In this document: positions 55,311 to 63,934 of the stretch, piece after piece
How the letters are laid out: the number at the start of each line of letters is the position of its first letter
How positions within the stretch are numbered: position 1 is the stretch's first letter
NCBI GenBank assembly: GCA_963818695.1
Contig: CAWFTG010000009.1
Coordinates: 868,001-932,000 of the forward strand
Direction of reading: 5' to 3'
Source of the DNA: AP-15 sp963818695
GTDB taxonomy: Bacteria > Pseudomonadota > Alphaproteobacteria > ATCC43930 > CGMCC-115725
DNA length: 64,000 bases
Made by a program: the position numbers and the translations under genes
Notes under the pieces: model-generated
Told to the model about the DNA's origin: nothing
The model's database searches: none
Seen by the model: the letters and a program-made list of their open reading frames with translations, nothing else

Positions 55311-57599
55311 ATGAGGCTATTCGTGCGGCGCCGCAGCTTCGGCATTCAGGCACGGCTCACGATGCTGGCCGTCGCGACCGCGCTGCCGCTCGTCGCGCTC
55401 GCGAGCTGGGCCATTCTGCGCATGGTCGATGATCAGCGGACGCAGATCCAACTAGAAGTCAAGCAGAGGGTGGAAGATCTGCTTGCGGGCGTAGACCGTC
55501 AAATCAGCGCAATTCAGGCGGAGCTTCAGGTCCTCGCGGTATCGCCGAGCCTACGCGACGGCGACTTCGCGGCCTTTGACCAACAGATGCGCGCCGCCCT
55601 CACGATCCGCGGAACGTCGATCGTCCTGCACGACACCAAAGGACAGCAACTCCTGAGCACAAACCGGCCATTCGGCGAGCCACTCCCTCGCGCGACTAAT
55701 ACCGAAATGCACGACCGCGTCGTTGCGACGGGTCAGCCTCAGATTTCCGATCTGATCATGGGTGCCGTCTTGCGCCGGCCGATACTAGTGGTGGGGGTGC
55801 CGGTTTTCCGAGACGGGCAGGTCGTTTACGTATTGGCAATGGGCCTCGGCCCTGAGGTTTTGTCGTCGCTGCTGAAGGAGCGCAGTCTTTCGCTCGATTG
55901 GACGGTCGGGATCTTCGATCGCAACGGCGTCATTGTGGCGCGCAATCGAGAGTTGGATCAGTTTCTCGGGAAGCCGGTTTCGCCGACGCTTTTGAAAGCA
56001 ATGCGCGAACCGGCGGAGAACTGGTTCCCCAGTGTCACGAGTGAAGGCATCTCCGTATATTCGACATTCCGGCGCTCGCCGATAACCGGATGGACGGTAG
56101 CGATTGGTCTGCCAAGGCAATTTGTGGACGGCCCTATTCGCCGCGCGCGATTTCTGGCCCTTGGTGGTGGAGCAGCAGTCCTCGGCTTGAGCCTCGTGTT
56201 GGGTTGGTGGATGGCTCGGGCGATCCGGCGGCCGGTCGAGGCGCTCACCTCCGCGACAAAGGCCTTAGGCAGGGGCGAGGCTGTTGATCCATTGAGCTGC
56301 GGCGTGCGTGAATTGGACGAGGTCGGCAATGAGCTTCGCAACACCGCCGCAGCGCTGGCGCGCAACCTCGAGCAGCTCGAGAGCACGGTAGCGGGTCGCA
56401 CCCGTGAGCTTGCCACGGCCAATGAACGGCTCCGCGCCGAGATTGATGCCCGTGAGCAGGCGCAGTCGGCGCTGCTGCAGGCCCAGAAGATGGAGGCGAT
56501 GGGGCAGCTGACCGGCGGTGTCGCGCATGACTTCAACAATCTGCTGACCGCCGTTTCCGGTTCCTTGGCGCTGCTGGAGGCGCGGATTTCCGACGAGAGG
56601 AGCTTGCGCCTGCTGCGTACCGCGCAACGCGGCGCATCCCAGGGTGCCAAGCTCACCGAATCGCTGCTCGCATTCGCCCGCAAACAGCGCCTCAACCCGA
56701 TCCCGGCCGACCTCAACTCCATTATCGTCGAGATGACCGATATGCTGCGCCGCTCGATCGGCCCCAACGTCGAGATCCGGCGTGCTTTGGCGAGTGAACT
56801 CTGGCCGGTTCTGGTCGATACCGGTCAGATCGAGACGGCGCTCCTCAATGTCGCCCTCAACGCCCGCGACGCCATGCCGGGCGGTGGCATGGTGCTGATC
56901 GAAACGGCAAACATCCGCGCGACAAGCGAAGAATTGCCGCAAGAGATCGCAGGCCAGGATTGCGTGCTCGTGTCGGTGCGCGACACCGGAACCGGAATGA
57001 GCCCCGAAGTCTTGGATCGCGCGTTTGAGCCGTTCTTTACGACCAAGGAAATCGGCAAGGGAACGGGGCTGGGTCTATCGATGGTGTTCGGCGTCGTCCG
57101 GCAATCCGGTGGCACGGTGCGTATTCGCAGTCGCCTGCGCGAGGGGACCACAGTGCAGATCTATCTGCCTCGCGCCCTCGAGACAGCGGCGTCTACCGCT
57201 AGCCGCGCGAGATCGGCTCGCCCAGCGGGCGGGGCACACGTCCTCGTGGTCGACGATGACCCCGATGTCCGCTGGATCATCGCTCAGGATCTCCAGGAAA
57301 TCGGGTATGTGGTCACCGAGGCGGACAGCGGGCGCGCCGCGTTGGAGATCCTCGAGCGGGACATGCCTTGCGACCTGATGGTCGCGGATCTGGTGATGCC
57401 CGAGCTGTCGGGGCTGGATACGTTGCGCCTGGCACGCCGCACCAGGCCCGACCTCAAGGTGCTGTTCGCCAGCGGTTATGCGGATCTGTCGCGCTTTGGG
57501 AGCAGCCTGGGGAGTCACGCCCTGCTGAAGAAACCATTCAAGCTGGAAACCTTGGCCGAAGCGGTTCAGACCGCCCTTTATCGCGTTTCTCCGGAATAG
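55311..57599 (+). CDS. Hybrid sensor histidine kinase
   Basis: Membrane-bound hybrid kinase, 762 residues. TM1 is at about residues 16-38; a periplasmic double-Cache-like domain follows (about 45-280); TM2 (FLALGGGAAVLGLSLVLGWW) leads to a HAMP-like linker; a coiled coil at about 350-385; the phospho-acceptor His is in GGVAHDFNNLLTAVSGSLAL (about residue 408); NVALNARDAMPGGGMVL is the N box, DTGTGMSPEVLDRAFEPFFT the G1/F region and GKGTGLGLSMVFGVVRQSGG the G2. A C-terminal receiver has VVDDDPDVRWII and the phospho-Asp in DLMVADLVMPELSGLDTL. No separate response regulator or DNA-binding output is adjacent; stimulus unknown. GGAGGTC precedes the ATG. Confidence 0.94.
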   Translation: MRLFVRRRSFGIQARLTMLAVATALPLVALASWAILRMVDDQRTQIQLEVKQRVEDLLAGVDRQISAIQAELQVLAVSPSLRDGDFAAFDQQMRAALTIRGTSIVLHDTKGQQLLSTNRPFGEPLPRATNTEMHDRVVATGQPQISDLIMGAVLRRPILVVGVPVFRDGQVVYVLAMGLGPEVLSSLLKERSLSLDWTVGIFDRNGVIVARNRELDQFLGKPVSPTLLKAMREPAENWFPSVTSEGISVYSTFRRSPITGWTVAIGLPRQFVDGPIRRARFLALGGGAAVLGLSLVLGWWMARAIRRPVEALTSATKALGRGEAVDPLSCGVRELDEVGNELRNTAAALARNLEQLESTVAGRTRELATANERLRAEIDAREQAQSALLQAQKMEAMGQLTGGVAHDFNNLLTAVSGSLALLEARISDERSLRLLRTAQRGASQGAKLTESLLAFARKQRLNPIPADLNSIIVEMTDMLRRSIGPNVEIRRALASELWPVLVDTGQIETALLNVALNARDAMPGGGMVLIETANIRATSEELPQEIAGQDCVLVSVRDTGTGMSPEVLDRAFEPFFTTKEIGKGTGLGLSMVFGVVRQSGGTVRIRSRLREGTTVQIYLPRALETAASTASRARSARPAGGAHVLVVDDDPDVRWIIAQDLQEIGYVVTEADSGRAALEILERDMPCDLMVADLVMPELSGLDTLRLARRTRPDLKVLFASGYADLSRFGSSLGSHALLKKPFKLETLAEAVQTALYRVSPE

Positions 57600-57755
57600 A
57601 CCGACAACGTCGTTCCGCTGCGGCGCGATCAGTTGTGACCGGGCTGACAGGGCGCGACAGCGTTTTGACGACGAGCCTAAAAAATTAATTCGCCCTGTCG
57701 ATTTGGCGTTGCTCGTGCGTCGTCCCGATGTCGACACCATCGAAAGAATACAGCC

Positions 57756-58412
57756 ATGCCAGAGCTTCAGATCATCGGCGCGCCCCAGAGCAATTACGTC
57801 TGGGTCAGCCGCAGCGCTTGCCACGAGAAAGGTGTGCCGTACACTCTAATCCCGGTCATGCCGCACACCGCCGAGGTCGACGCGATCCATCCGCTGGGCA
57901 AAATCCCGGCGCTTCGTCACGGTGACCTCACCCTCGCCGAATCCCGCGCGATTTGCTTCTACATCGACCATGCTTTCGATGGGCCGCCGCTGGTATCGCG
58001 GGATCCGGCCGAAGGTGCGCGAACCGAGCAGTGGATTTCGATCGTCAACACGCATTTCGATGTGCTGGTGGCGCGGCCCTATGTGGGCGCTTACTTCTTC
58101 CCGGGCACCTCGGACGGCCGTCCCAACTGTGCGATCATCAAGAGCGTTCTGCCGAAGCTTGAGACGCAATTCGCGATGCTCGGTGGCGCCGTGGCCAAGA
58201 CCGGCCATCTCGTCGGCAGTACCTTCACCTTGGCCGATATGAACGTGCTGCCGATGCTGTTCTACCTCCACCATTTGCCCGAGAGCGGCGCAATGCTGCG
58301 CCGCAATTCGGTGCTTGCGGCTTATTACGACCGCCACATGGCGCGTCCCAGCGTCAGGGAAGCGGTTCCGCCGCCCTTCCCGGGGCGGTCGTCCTGGACG
58401 ATCGAAGGCTGA
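57756..58412 (+). CDS. Glutathione S-transferase family protein
   Basis: 218-residue GST. The N-terminal thioredoxin-like domain has the cis-Pro and glutathione-binding motif in HPLGKIPALRHGDLTLAESR (about residues 45-64), and the helical C-terminal domain has GSTFTLADMNVLPMLFYL (N-capping box, STFTLADM). No canonical Ser/Cys near the N-terminus stands out (PQSNYVWVSRSAC). ATG at 57756. It lies 16 bases before the YCII gene and may be cotranscribed with it. Confidence 0.9.
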   Translation: MPELQIIGAPQSNYVWVSRSACHEKGVPYTLIPVMPHTAEVDAIHPLGKIPALRHGDLTLAESRAICFYIDHAFDGPPLVSRDPAEGARTEQWISIVNTHFDVLVARPYVGAYFFPGTSDGRPNCAIIKSVLPKLETQFAMLGGAVAKTGHLVGSTFTLADMNVLPMLFYLHHLPESGAMLRRNSVLAAYYDRHMARPSVREAVPPPFPGRSSWTIEG

Positions 58413-58428
58413 ATGGGGAGATCGGGCA

Positions 58429-58794
58429 ATGCGCTATATGTTCCTGATCTACAGCTGCGAGCGAGACTTCACCGAGGCCTCCGCCCAGGACCGGGGGCAG
58501 GTCAGGGCCGGGCACTGGGCGGTAATGGACGAAAGCAGACGGAAGGGCGTCTTCATTGCCGGCGAGCCGCTGCAGCCGACCGCGACGGCAACCACGGTCC
58601 GCAAGGAGGGCGGCAGACCGCTCGTCCTCGACGGCCCGTTCGCCGAAACCAAGGAACAGCTCGCCGGGTACTATATCCTCGACTGCAAGAACCTCGACGA
58701 GGCAATCGCTTGGGCCGCAAAGATCCCGACCGCGTGCAAGGGCGAACAGGGCTGCATCGAGATCCGCCCGATCGCCAGCATTCCCCCGCGCTAG
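58429..58794 (+). CDS. YCII (DGPF-domain) protein
   Basis: 121-residue YCII-related protein. MRYMFLIYSCERDF and RPLVLDGPFAETKEQLAGYY (with the DGPF motif at about residues 64-67) are diagnostic; the fold is a ferredoxin-like dimer. ATG at 58429 (GGGGAG 12 bases upstream). Genes of this type are the standard neighbours of ECF42 sigma factors, as here, and are their probable target or partner. Function unknown. Confidence 0.93.
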   Translation: MRYMFLIYSCERDFTEASAQDRGQVRAGHWAVMDESRRKGVFIAGEPLQPTATATTVRKEGGRPLVLDGPFAETKEQLAGYYILDCKNLDEAIAWAAKIPTACKGEQGCIEIRPIASIPPR

Positions 58795-58812
58795 GAGCCT
58801 TGCCGAGGATCG

Positions 58813-60076
58813 ATGCTAGCATCGGGTGACGTTAGCGCATCGGCGGAAGCGCTATTTCGCCGCGAGCACGGCCGGATCATCGCCAGCCTGATCCGGCTGT
58901 GCGGCTCCTTCGATCGCGCCGAGGAGGCGATGCAAGAGGCGTTCGCGGCGGCGCTGCGCCATTGGGCCGAACGAGGCGTACCGGACAATCCGGCGGCGTG
59001 GATCACGGCCGCCGCCTACCGTAAGCTAATCGACGCGCGGCGGCGCGAGCGCACGCGGCGGGAGAAGCAGTCTCTACTGGAACACGAGGCCGCTCTTGCA
59101 AGTAGCGAGGACCCGCTATTGCCGGAGGCGCTCAACTCCGAAATTCCCGATGATCGGCTGCGGCTGATATTCACCTGCTGCCACCCGGCGCTCAATCGAG
59201 ACGCGCAAATCGCCTTGACTTTGCGTACTCTCGGCGGGCTCTCGACCTGCGAGATCGCCCGGGCTTTTCTTGTCCCTGAGACGACTCTGGCGCAGCGGCT
59301 GGTCCGCGCCAAACGGAAGATCCAAGAAGCGCGGATTCCCTATGAGGTGCCGCCAGAGGCTGCCTTACCCGAACGCCGCGCCGCGGTGCAGGCGGTCATC
59401 TACCTGATCTTCAACGAGGGCTACACCGCGACGGCAGGTGATGCGCTGATCCGGCGGGAGCTGTGCGCCGAGGCTATTCGGCTCGGCCGCGTGCTCTGTG
59501 CGATCGATCCGAGAGATCCGGAAGGCCTTGGGCTGCTTGCGTTGATGCTGGTGCATGACTTCGCGCCGCGAGGCGCGGGTCGACGCTGCGGGCGCGCTGG
59601 TAACCCTGGAGGAGCAGGACCGCTCGCTTTGGGATCCGGCCCAGATCGACGAAGGTCTGGCACTTGTGGAATCGGCCTTGCGAATGGGCAGGATCGGGCC
59701 CTATCAGCTGCAGGCGGCAATCGCAGCATTGCATGCCGAAGCAGCCAGCGCAGCCGAGACGGATTGGGCGCAGATCGCCGCGCTCTACGGCGAGTTGGCG
59801 CGGCTCCAACCGAGCCCGGTGGTGCAGCTCAACGGTGCGGTCGCAATCGGGATGAGCGAGGGGCCGCAGCGCGGGTTGGCGCTCATCGATGAACTGGGAA
59901 TCTCGGGTGAGCTCGATCGCTATCACCTGTTTCACGCCGCGCGCGCCGATATGCTGCGCCGGCTCGGCTCTTTCGAAGCCGCGGCAGGTGCCTACAGGCG
60001 GGCTCTCGCGCTGATGGCGAACAAGATCGAGCGCGTCTATCTGGAGCGCCGCCTTGCTGCAGTCCGGGGGGTGTGA
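58813..60076 (+). pseudogene. ECF sigma factor with C-terminal TPR-like extension (ECF42 type), frameshifted
   Basis: Extracytoplasmic-function sigma factor. Sigma-2 region: RREHGRIIASLIRLCGSFDR, AEEAMQEAFAAALRHW; sigma-4: LTLRTLGGLSTCEIARAFLV and PETTLAQRLVRAKRKIQEAR; then the group-specific long extension of about 230 residues. At 59560-59561 one T is extra (gacttcgcg, expected gactcgcg); the correct continuation is SRREARVDAAGALVTLEEQD then SLWDPAQIDEGLALVESALR and LERRLAAVRGV at 60076. Without it the extension, needed for activity control, is lost. Its partner YCII gene is 18 bases upstream. Corrected length about 421 residues. Confidence 0.87.
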
Positions 60077-60123
60077 CAGTCTGCGCGAAAGGGGGCCGCT
60101 GATGTTTACTCCATCCGGGCTTC
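60046..60123 (+). repeat. Direct repeat, left copy (sigma 3' end / nudC-like 5' end)
   Basis: The stretch contains the sigma factor end (gcgccgccttgctgcagtcc), ggggggtgtgacagtctg, and then tttactccatccgggcttc, which is the damaged start of a nudC-like reading frame. A close copy lies at 61336-61413. Confidence 0.8.
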
Positions 60124-60201
60124 TGCCGCACCCCTTGTTCCGAGGAATAGTCCGCGGTATTGAAGGTTAATCGTCCTAACAACCGCCAAACGGAGAGGGA
60201 G

Positions 60202-61323
60202 ATGGAGCTCAAACCCGACTTTGCGTTTACACCGCTTCCCCCGATCTCAAGGCCGCTGCGCTTCTCGCTAGCCGGCCGTACCGAAACCCCACTCGGTTTC
60301 CTTGAAGGGTTGAAGGGAACCTGGACGGGAAATGGTTTCAATGTCATTTGGCGGCCATTTCAAGGGGGGCCGCCAAATCAGGATCGCTTCCTGGAGCTCA
60401 ACCTCACCGAGGAGACGTTGAGCTTCGAGGAGATCCCGGGCGCGATACCAAATCGCGGTTTGCTTCAGCCCGACATCAACATGTTTGGGCTGCGGTATCT
60501 GCAAACGATCGCCGATGCCAACATCAAAGACGCGAGCGGCAAACCCGCGGGGCTTCACCTCGAACCCGGCATCTGGGTGACCGTGCCGCAGACGGAGCAT
60601 CCGCAAGAGATGCCCACTGTTGTCCGCATGGCATCGATACCGCACGGAACAACGGTCCTCGCACAGGGCATCGCGTCCCCCAGTTCGGAGGGGCCGAATA
60701 TCGCGGATGTCAACATCACGCCTTTTGTGATTGGGAACCCGGCAAAACCGGTGCCCTTCCCGGAATCCACTCTTTCCAACCCCTCCCAATTTCGCACACC
60801 TCCCGAAGGTTTGATCCACATCGATCAAGCCATCGTCGACAACCCAAATCTCGTTCTCAAACATGCGCTGGAAGGGAAGAGGATCAAAAACACTGTCGTG
60901 CTCGAAGTCTCATCAGATCAGAGCACTCCGGTTTTTGGCGGCGGGCTCGCCAATACGGCGTTTCTGCAAGGCAGCCCGAACGAGGGGCCGAACGCACAGG
61001 CCGCGCTCGTCACAGCGACGTTTTGGATCGAAACCATGGAGGGCCCCGTTGCCGGTGGCCCGGATTTTCACCAGCTGCAATATACTCAGCGCGTATTGCT
61101 GAACTTCAATGGACTGAGTTGGCCACACATCACCGTCGCGACCCTTCTAAGGTCAACTCCATATACCGTGAAACAGGGCGACACGTTGTCATCTATTGCC
61201 CGTCAGTTCTACGGTAATGAGGCGGAACCCTTGTGGAGGAGAATTTATAACGCGAACATCGCAGTGATTGGACCGGATCCGGCCGTGATCGCCTCTGGTC
61301 AGCAGCTCAATATTCCTACCTAA
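60202..61323 (+). CDS. LysM-domain protein of unknown family
   Basis: 373-residue cytoplasmic-looking protein without signal peptide. ATG at 60202 after GGAGAGGGAG. The first 320 residues form one domain of mostly beta structure with LEGLKGTWTGNGFNVIWRPF, NRGLLQPDINMFGLRYLQTI, HLEPGIWVTVPQTEHPQEMP and VVRMASIPHGTTVLAQGIAS; I recall similar proteins in fungi and scattered bacteria annotated as LysM or heme-binding-like but cannot name a function. The end is one LysM domain (TPYTVKQGDTLSSIARQFYG, about 326-373). It sits between two copies of a direct repeat made of the flanking genes' ends, so it was most likely inserted. Confidence 0.75.
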   Translation: MELKPDFAFTPLPPISRPLRFSLAGRTETPLGFLEGLKGTWTGNGFNVIWRPFQGGPPNQDRFLELNLTEETLSFEEIPGAIPNRGLLQPDINMFGLRYLQTIADANIKDASGKPAGLHLEPGIWVTVPQTEHPQEMPTVVRMASIPHGTTVLAQGIASPSSEGPNIADVNITPFVIGNPAKPVPFPESTLSNPSQFRTPPEGLIHIDQAIVDNPNLVLKHALEGKRIKNTVVLEVSSDQSTPVFGGGLANTAFLQGSPNEGPNAQAALVTATFWIETMEGPVAGGPDFHQLQYTQRVLLNFNGLSWPHITVATLLRSTPYTVKQGDTLSSIARQFYGNEAEPLWRRIYNANIAVIGPDPAVIASGQQLNIPT

Positions 61324-61335
61324 GCCGATGCACAA

Positions 61336-61413
61336 GCGCCGCCTTGCCGCGGTCAGGGGGGTGTGACAGTCTGCTCAAATGCGGGCGCCTAATTTTTACT
61401 CCCATCCCGGGTT
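61336..61413 (+). repeat. Direct repeat, right copy
   Basis: gcgccgccttgccgcggtca, then ggggggtgtgacagtctg, then tttttactcccatcccgggttc; copy of 60046-60123. Here the second half is the intact nudC start. Confidence 0.8.
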
Positions 61414-62347
61414 CGAGCGGGCCGGCCTTCGACGCCGTGACACCGAGTGGATCCTCGAGCGGATTGCCGATCCCGGCAGCCTCTTTGTGCCGGTCTGGCG
61501 CAACCAGAACCTGGTGGTCGAGCTCGAAGGCGGCGAGCCCCGCGCGGCGGTGCTCCACTCGGCCAGCATTTCCGAGATTTTTGGGGTGAGCCAGGAGCGG
61601 CTCGCCAGCGGCGAGGTGGTGTTTCTCGGCGTCATCGAGGAGCGGGCGCACTTCGCGCTCGACCTGTCGCCGGTCGAGGCGCCGCTCGACCTCCTGCCTT
61701 CCCCGGCGCTCGCCGCATCAGGGGGCGAGGCCGCCGCGGTGCGCTTCGCCGATTTGCGTCAGGTCGGGCCGCGGATCGAGCGGCGCGAAGGGGCGCTTCT
61801 GGCGCTCGCCCGCGCGATGATGTTCTGGCACGCCCGGCACCGCTATTGCGGCCTCTGCGGCAATGCGACCCGCAGCGAGGAAGCGGGGCACATGCGCCGC
61901 TGCAGCGATCCGGCCTGCAATGCGATGCATTTCCCGCGCACCGATCCGGCCGTCATCATGCTGGTGACCGACGGCAATCGCGCGCTGCTCGGCCGCAACA
62001 AGAACTTCCCGTTGCCCGGCATGTACTCGACCCTGGCCGGCTTTGTCGAGCCGGGCGAGAGCCTTGAAGACGCGGTCGCGCGCGAGGTGCGTGAAGAGAC
62101 CGGGATCGAGGTCGGCGCCGTCCATTACCATTCGTCGCAGCCCTGGCCCTTTCCGGGCAACATCATGCTCGGCTTTCACGCCGAGGCGCGGACGACCGAA
62201 ATCACGGTCGATTACGGCGAGCTCGAGGACGCCCGCTGGTTCACCCGCGATTGGATGTCGTCGCACGCCGACGACGACAGCTTCCGCATGCCCCGCCTCG
62301 ACTCGATCGCCCGCCGCCTGATCGAGGACTGGCTGCACGGCCGCTGA
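61379..62347 (+). CDS. nudC: NADH pyrophosphatase (NudC)
   Basis: NAD(H)/capped-RNA Nudix hydrolase, 322 residues. The zinc ribbon is YCGLCGNATRSEEAGHMRRC and CSDPAC (four Cys, about residues 157-180); FPRTDPAVIMLV follows; the Nudix box is GFVEPGESLEDAVAREVREE followed by TGI (about residues 221-243); the NudC-specific SQPWPFPGNIMLGFHAEA comes next. It starts at ATG 61379 within the direct repeat, with no clear ribosome site. Confidence 0.95.
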   Translation: MRAPNFYSHPGFERAGLRRRDTEWILERIADPGSLFVPVWRNQNLVVELEGGEPRAAVLHSASISEIFGVSQERLASGEVVFLGVIEERAHFALDLSPVEAPLDLLPSPALAASGGEAAAVRFADLRQVGPRIERREGALLALARAMMFWHARHRYCGLCGNATRSEEAGHMRRCSDPACNAMHFPRTDPAVIMLVTDGNRALLGRNKNFPLPGMYSTLAGFVEPGESLEDAVAREVREETGIEVGAVHYHSSQPWPFPGNIMLGFHAEARTTEITVDYGELEDARWFTRDWMSSHADDDSFRMPRLDSIARRLIEDWLHGR

Positions 62348-62364
62348 TCCTGCGGCCGGGGTTT

Positions 62365-63858
62365 TCAGTGACCGGCGGCGCCGGCGACGCGCGGGCGGCC
62401 GACCAGCGGCATCAGAAAGAGGCCGAAAACGAACAGGCAACCGACAAGCATAATGGCGTCGTTGTAGGTCATCACCAGCGCTTCGCGCTGCACCACATTG
62501 GCGAGGAGCTTGACTGCCGCACGGCCGGTGTCACCGGGGACCAGCGCATCGAGGCGACTGGCTTGCATGTCGAGGAAATGCTGCACCGCCGGGCGCGCCG
62601 GGTTGATGTCTTCGATCAGCCGGTTCCAATGGAAATGAAGCCGTTGGTTCATCACCGTGCCGATCGTCGCCAATGCAATGGCGCCGCCGAGATCGCGCGT
62701 CAGATTGTAGAGCCCGGCGGAGTTCTTCAGCTTGTCCGGCGGCACGCTGCCGAGCGCGATCATATTTGCCGGCAGATAGCACATCATCAGCGCGATGCCG
62801 CGCAAGACCTGCGGCACGAACAGCTCGGCATAGCCCGCCTGATTGGTGAGCCCGGCCGTCAGGTACATCGCCACGGCAAAAAGGCCGATGCCGATGCTGA
62901 GCATGAGCCGCAGGTCCATTCTGCGCGTCAGCTGGCTGGAGATCGGCGACATCAACATCTGCGCGAGCCCCGTGACGACGACGGTCTCACCGATCTGGAG
63001 GCTGTTGAAGCCCCGAACCTGTGCGAGAAAGAGGGGTATCAGGTAGGTCGTACCGTAAAGGCCGGTGCCAACGACAAAAGTATAGAATGAGCCGAGCGCA
63101 AAGTTGCGATTGGTAAAGGCGCGCAGATCGACGATCGGCTGATGGTAGGTCAGCACGCGCCAGAAGAACAGGACGGCGGCGATGCCCGAGACGATCACGG
63201 CGGCGAGGATCGTGCCGTCCGAAAGCCAATCCCAACGCGGGCCTTCCTGAAGCGCGTATTGGAGGCAGCCGAGAAACAGCGCCATCAGCACCAGCCCGTA
63301 GAGATCGAAATGGCGCAACAGCGAGACCTCGGGCTTGTCGATGTCGATCAAGACCCATACGGCGCCGGCGACGGCGATGCCGGGCACGATATTTACGAGG
63401 AACAGCCAATGCCAGGAAAAGGTATCGGTCAAGTAACCGCCGATCGTCGGCCCCAAAGTCGACGAGAGGTTCAGGATCAACCCGATCAGCACCATGATCT
63501 GCGCCAATTGCGGCATTCGGAATTTCGTATAGACGACGGGAAACACCAACGGCATCATCGCGCCGCCGCTGAACCCCTGCAATGCGCGATAGACGATCAT
63601 CTGGCCGAGGCTCGTCGCGGTGGCGCACAATGCGCTCGCCCCAGTGAAGCCGAGCGCCGCGATCACGAACAGGACGCGGGTCGACAACAGCCGTGACAAG
63701 GTTCCCGACAGCGGCACCATCACGACATCGGCAATTAGGTAGGAGGTCTGGACCCAGCTGATCTCGTCGGTGCTGGCCGCCAGCCCGCCCTGGATCTGCG
63801 TCAGCGAGCTGGTCACGATTTGGACATCCATGATCGCCATGAACAGGCCGACGACCAT
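62365..63858 (-). CDS. DHA2-family MFS drug exporter (EmrB-like)
   Basis: Fourteen-helix MFS exporter, 497 residues from ATG at 63858. FMAIMDVQIVTSSLTQIQGG and STDEISWVQTSYLIADVVMV (TM1-TM2, with the typical D near the start), RALQGFSGGAMMPLVFPVVY, TLGPTIGGYLTDTFSWHWLF (motif C) are all typical. Upstream in the same frame, ASPTLRDWLGVLA is a better N-terminus (it matches EmrB homologues), yet no start codon is found before the frame enters the repeat at 63935. The start is therefore uncertain and may have been replaced by the repeat. Confidence 0.9.
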   Translation of the reverse strand: MVVGLFMAIMDVQIVTSSLTQIQGGLAASTDEISWVQTSYLIADVVMVPLSGTLSRLLSTRVLFVIAALGFTGASALCATATSLGQMIVYRALQGFSGGAMMPLVFPVVYTKFRMPQLAQIMVLIGLILNLSSTLGPTIGGYLTDTFSWHWLFLVNIVPGIAVAGAVWVLIDIDKPEVSLLRHFDLYGLVLMALFLGCLQYALQEGPRWDWLSDGTILAAVIVSGIAAVLFFWRVLTYHQPIVDLRAFTNRNFALGSFYTFVVGTGLYGTTYLIPLFLAQVRGFNSLQIGETVVVTGLAQMLMSPISSQLTRRMDLRLMLSIGIGLFAVAMYLTAGLTNQAGYAELFVPQVLRGIALMMCYLPANMIALGSVPPDKLKNSAGLYNLTRDLGGAIALATIGTVMNQRLHFHWNRLIEDINPARPAVQHFLDMQASRLDALVPGDTGRAAVKLLANVVQREALVMTYNDAIMLVGCLFVFGLFLMPLVGRPRVAGAAGH

Positions 63859-63934
63859 CGCGAGGACGCCGAGCCAGTCGCGCAGGGTGGGCGATGCGCC
63901 GAGATCCCGCCTGCTTACCCTAGCATCTTGCCCC

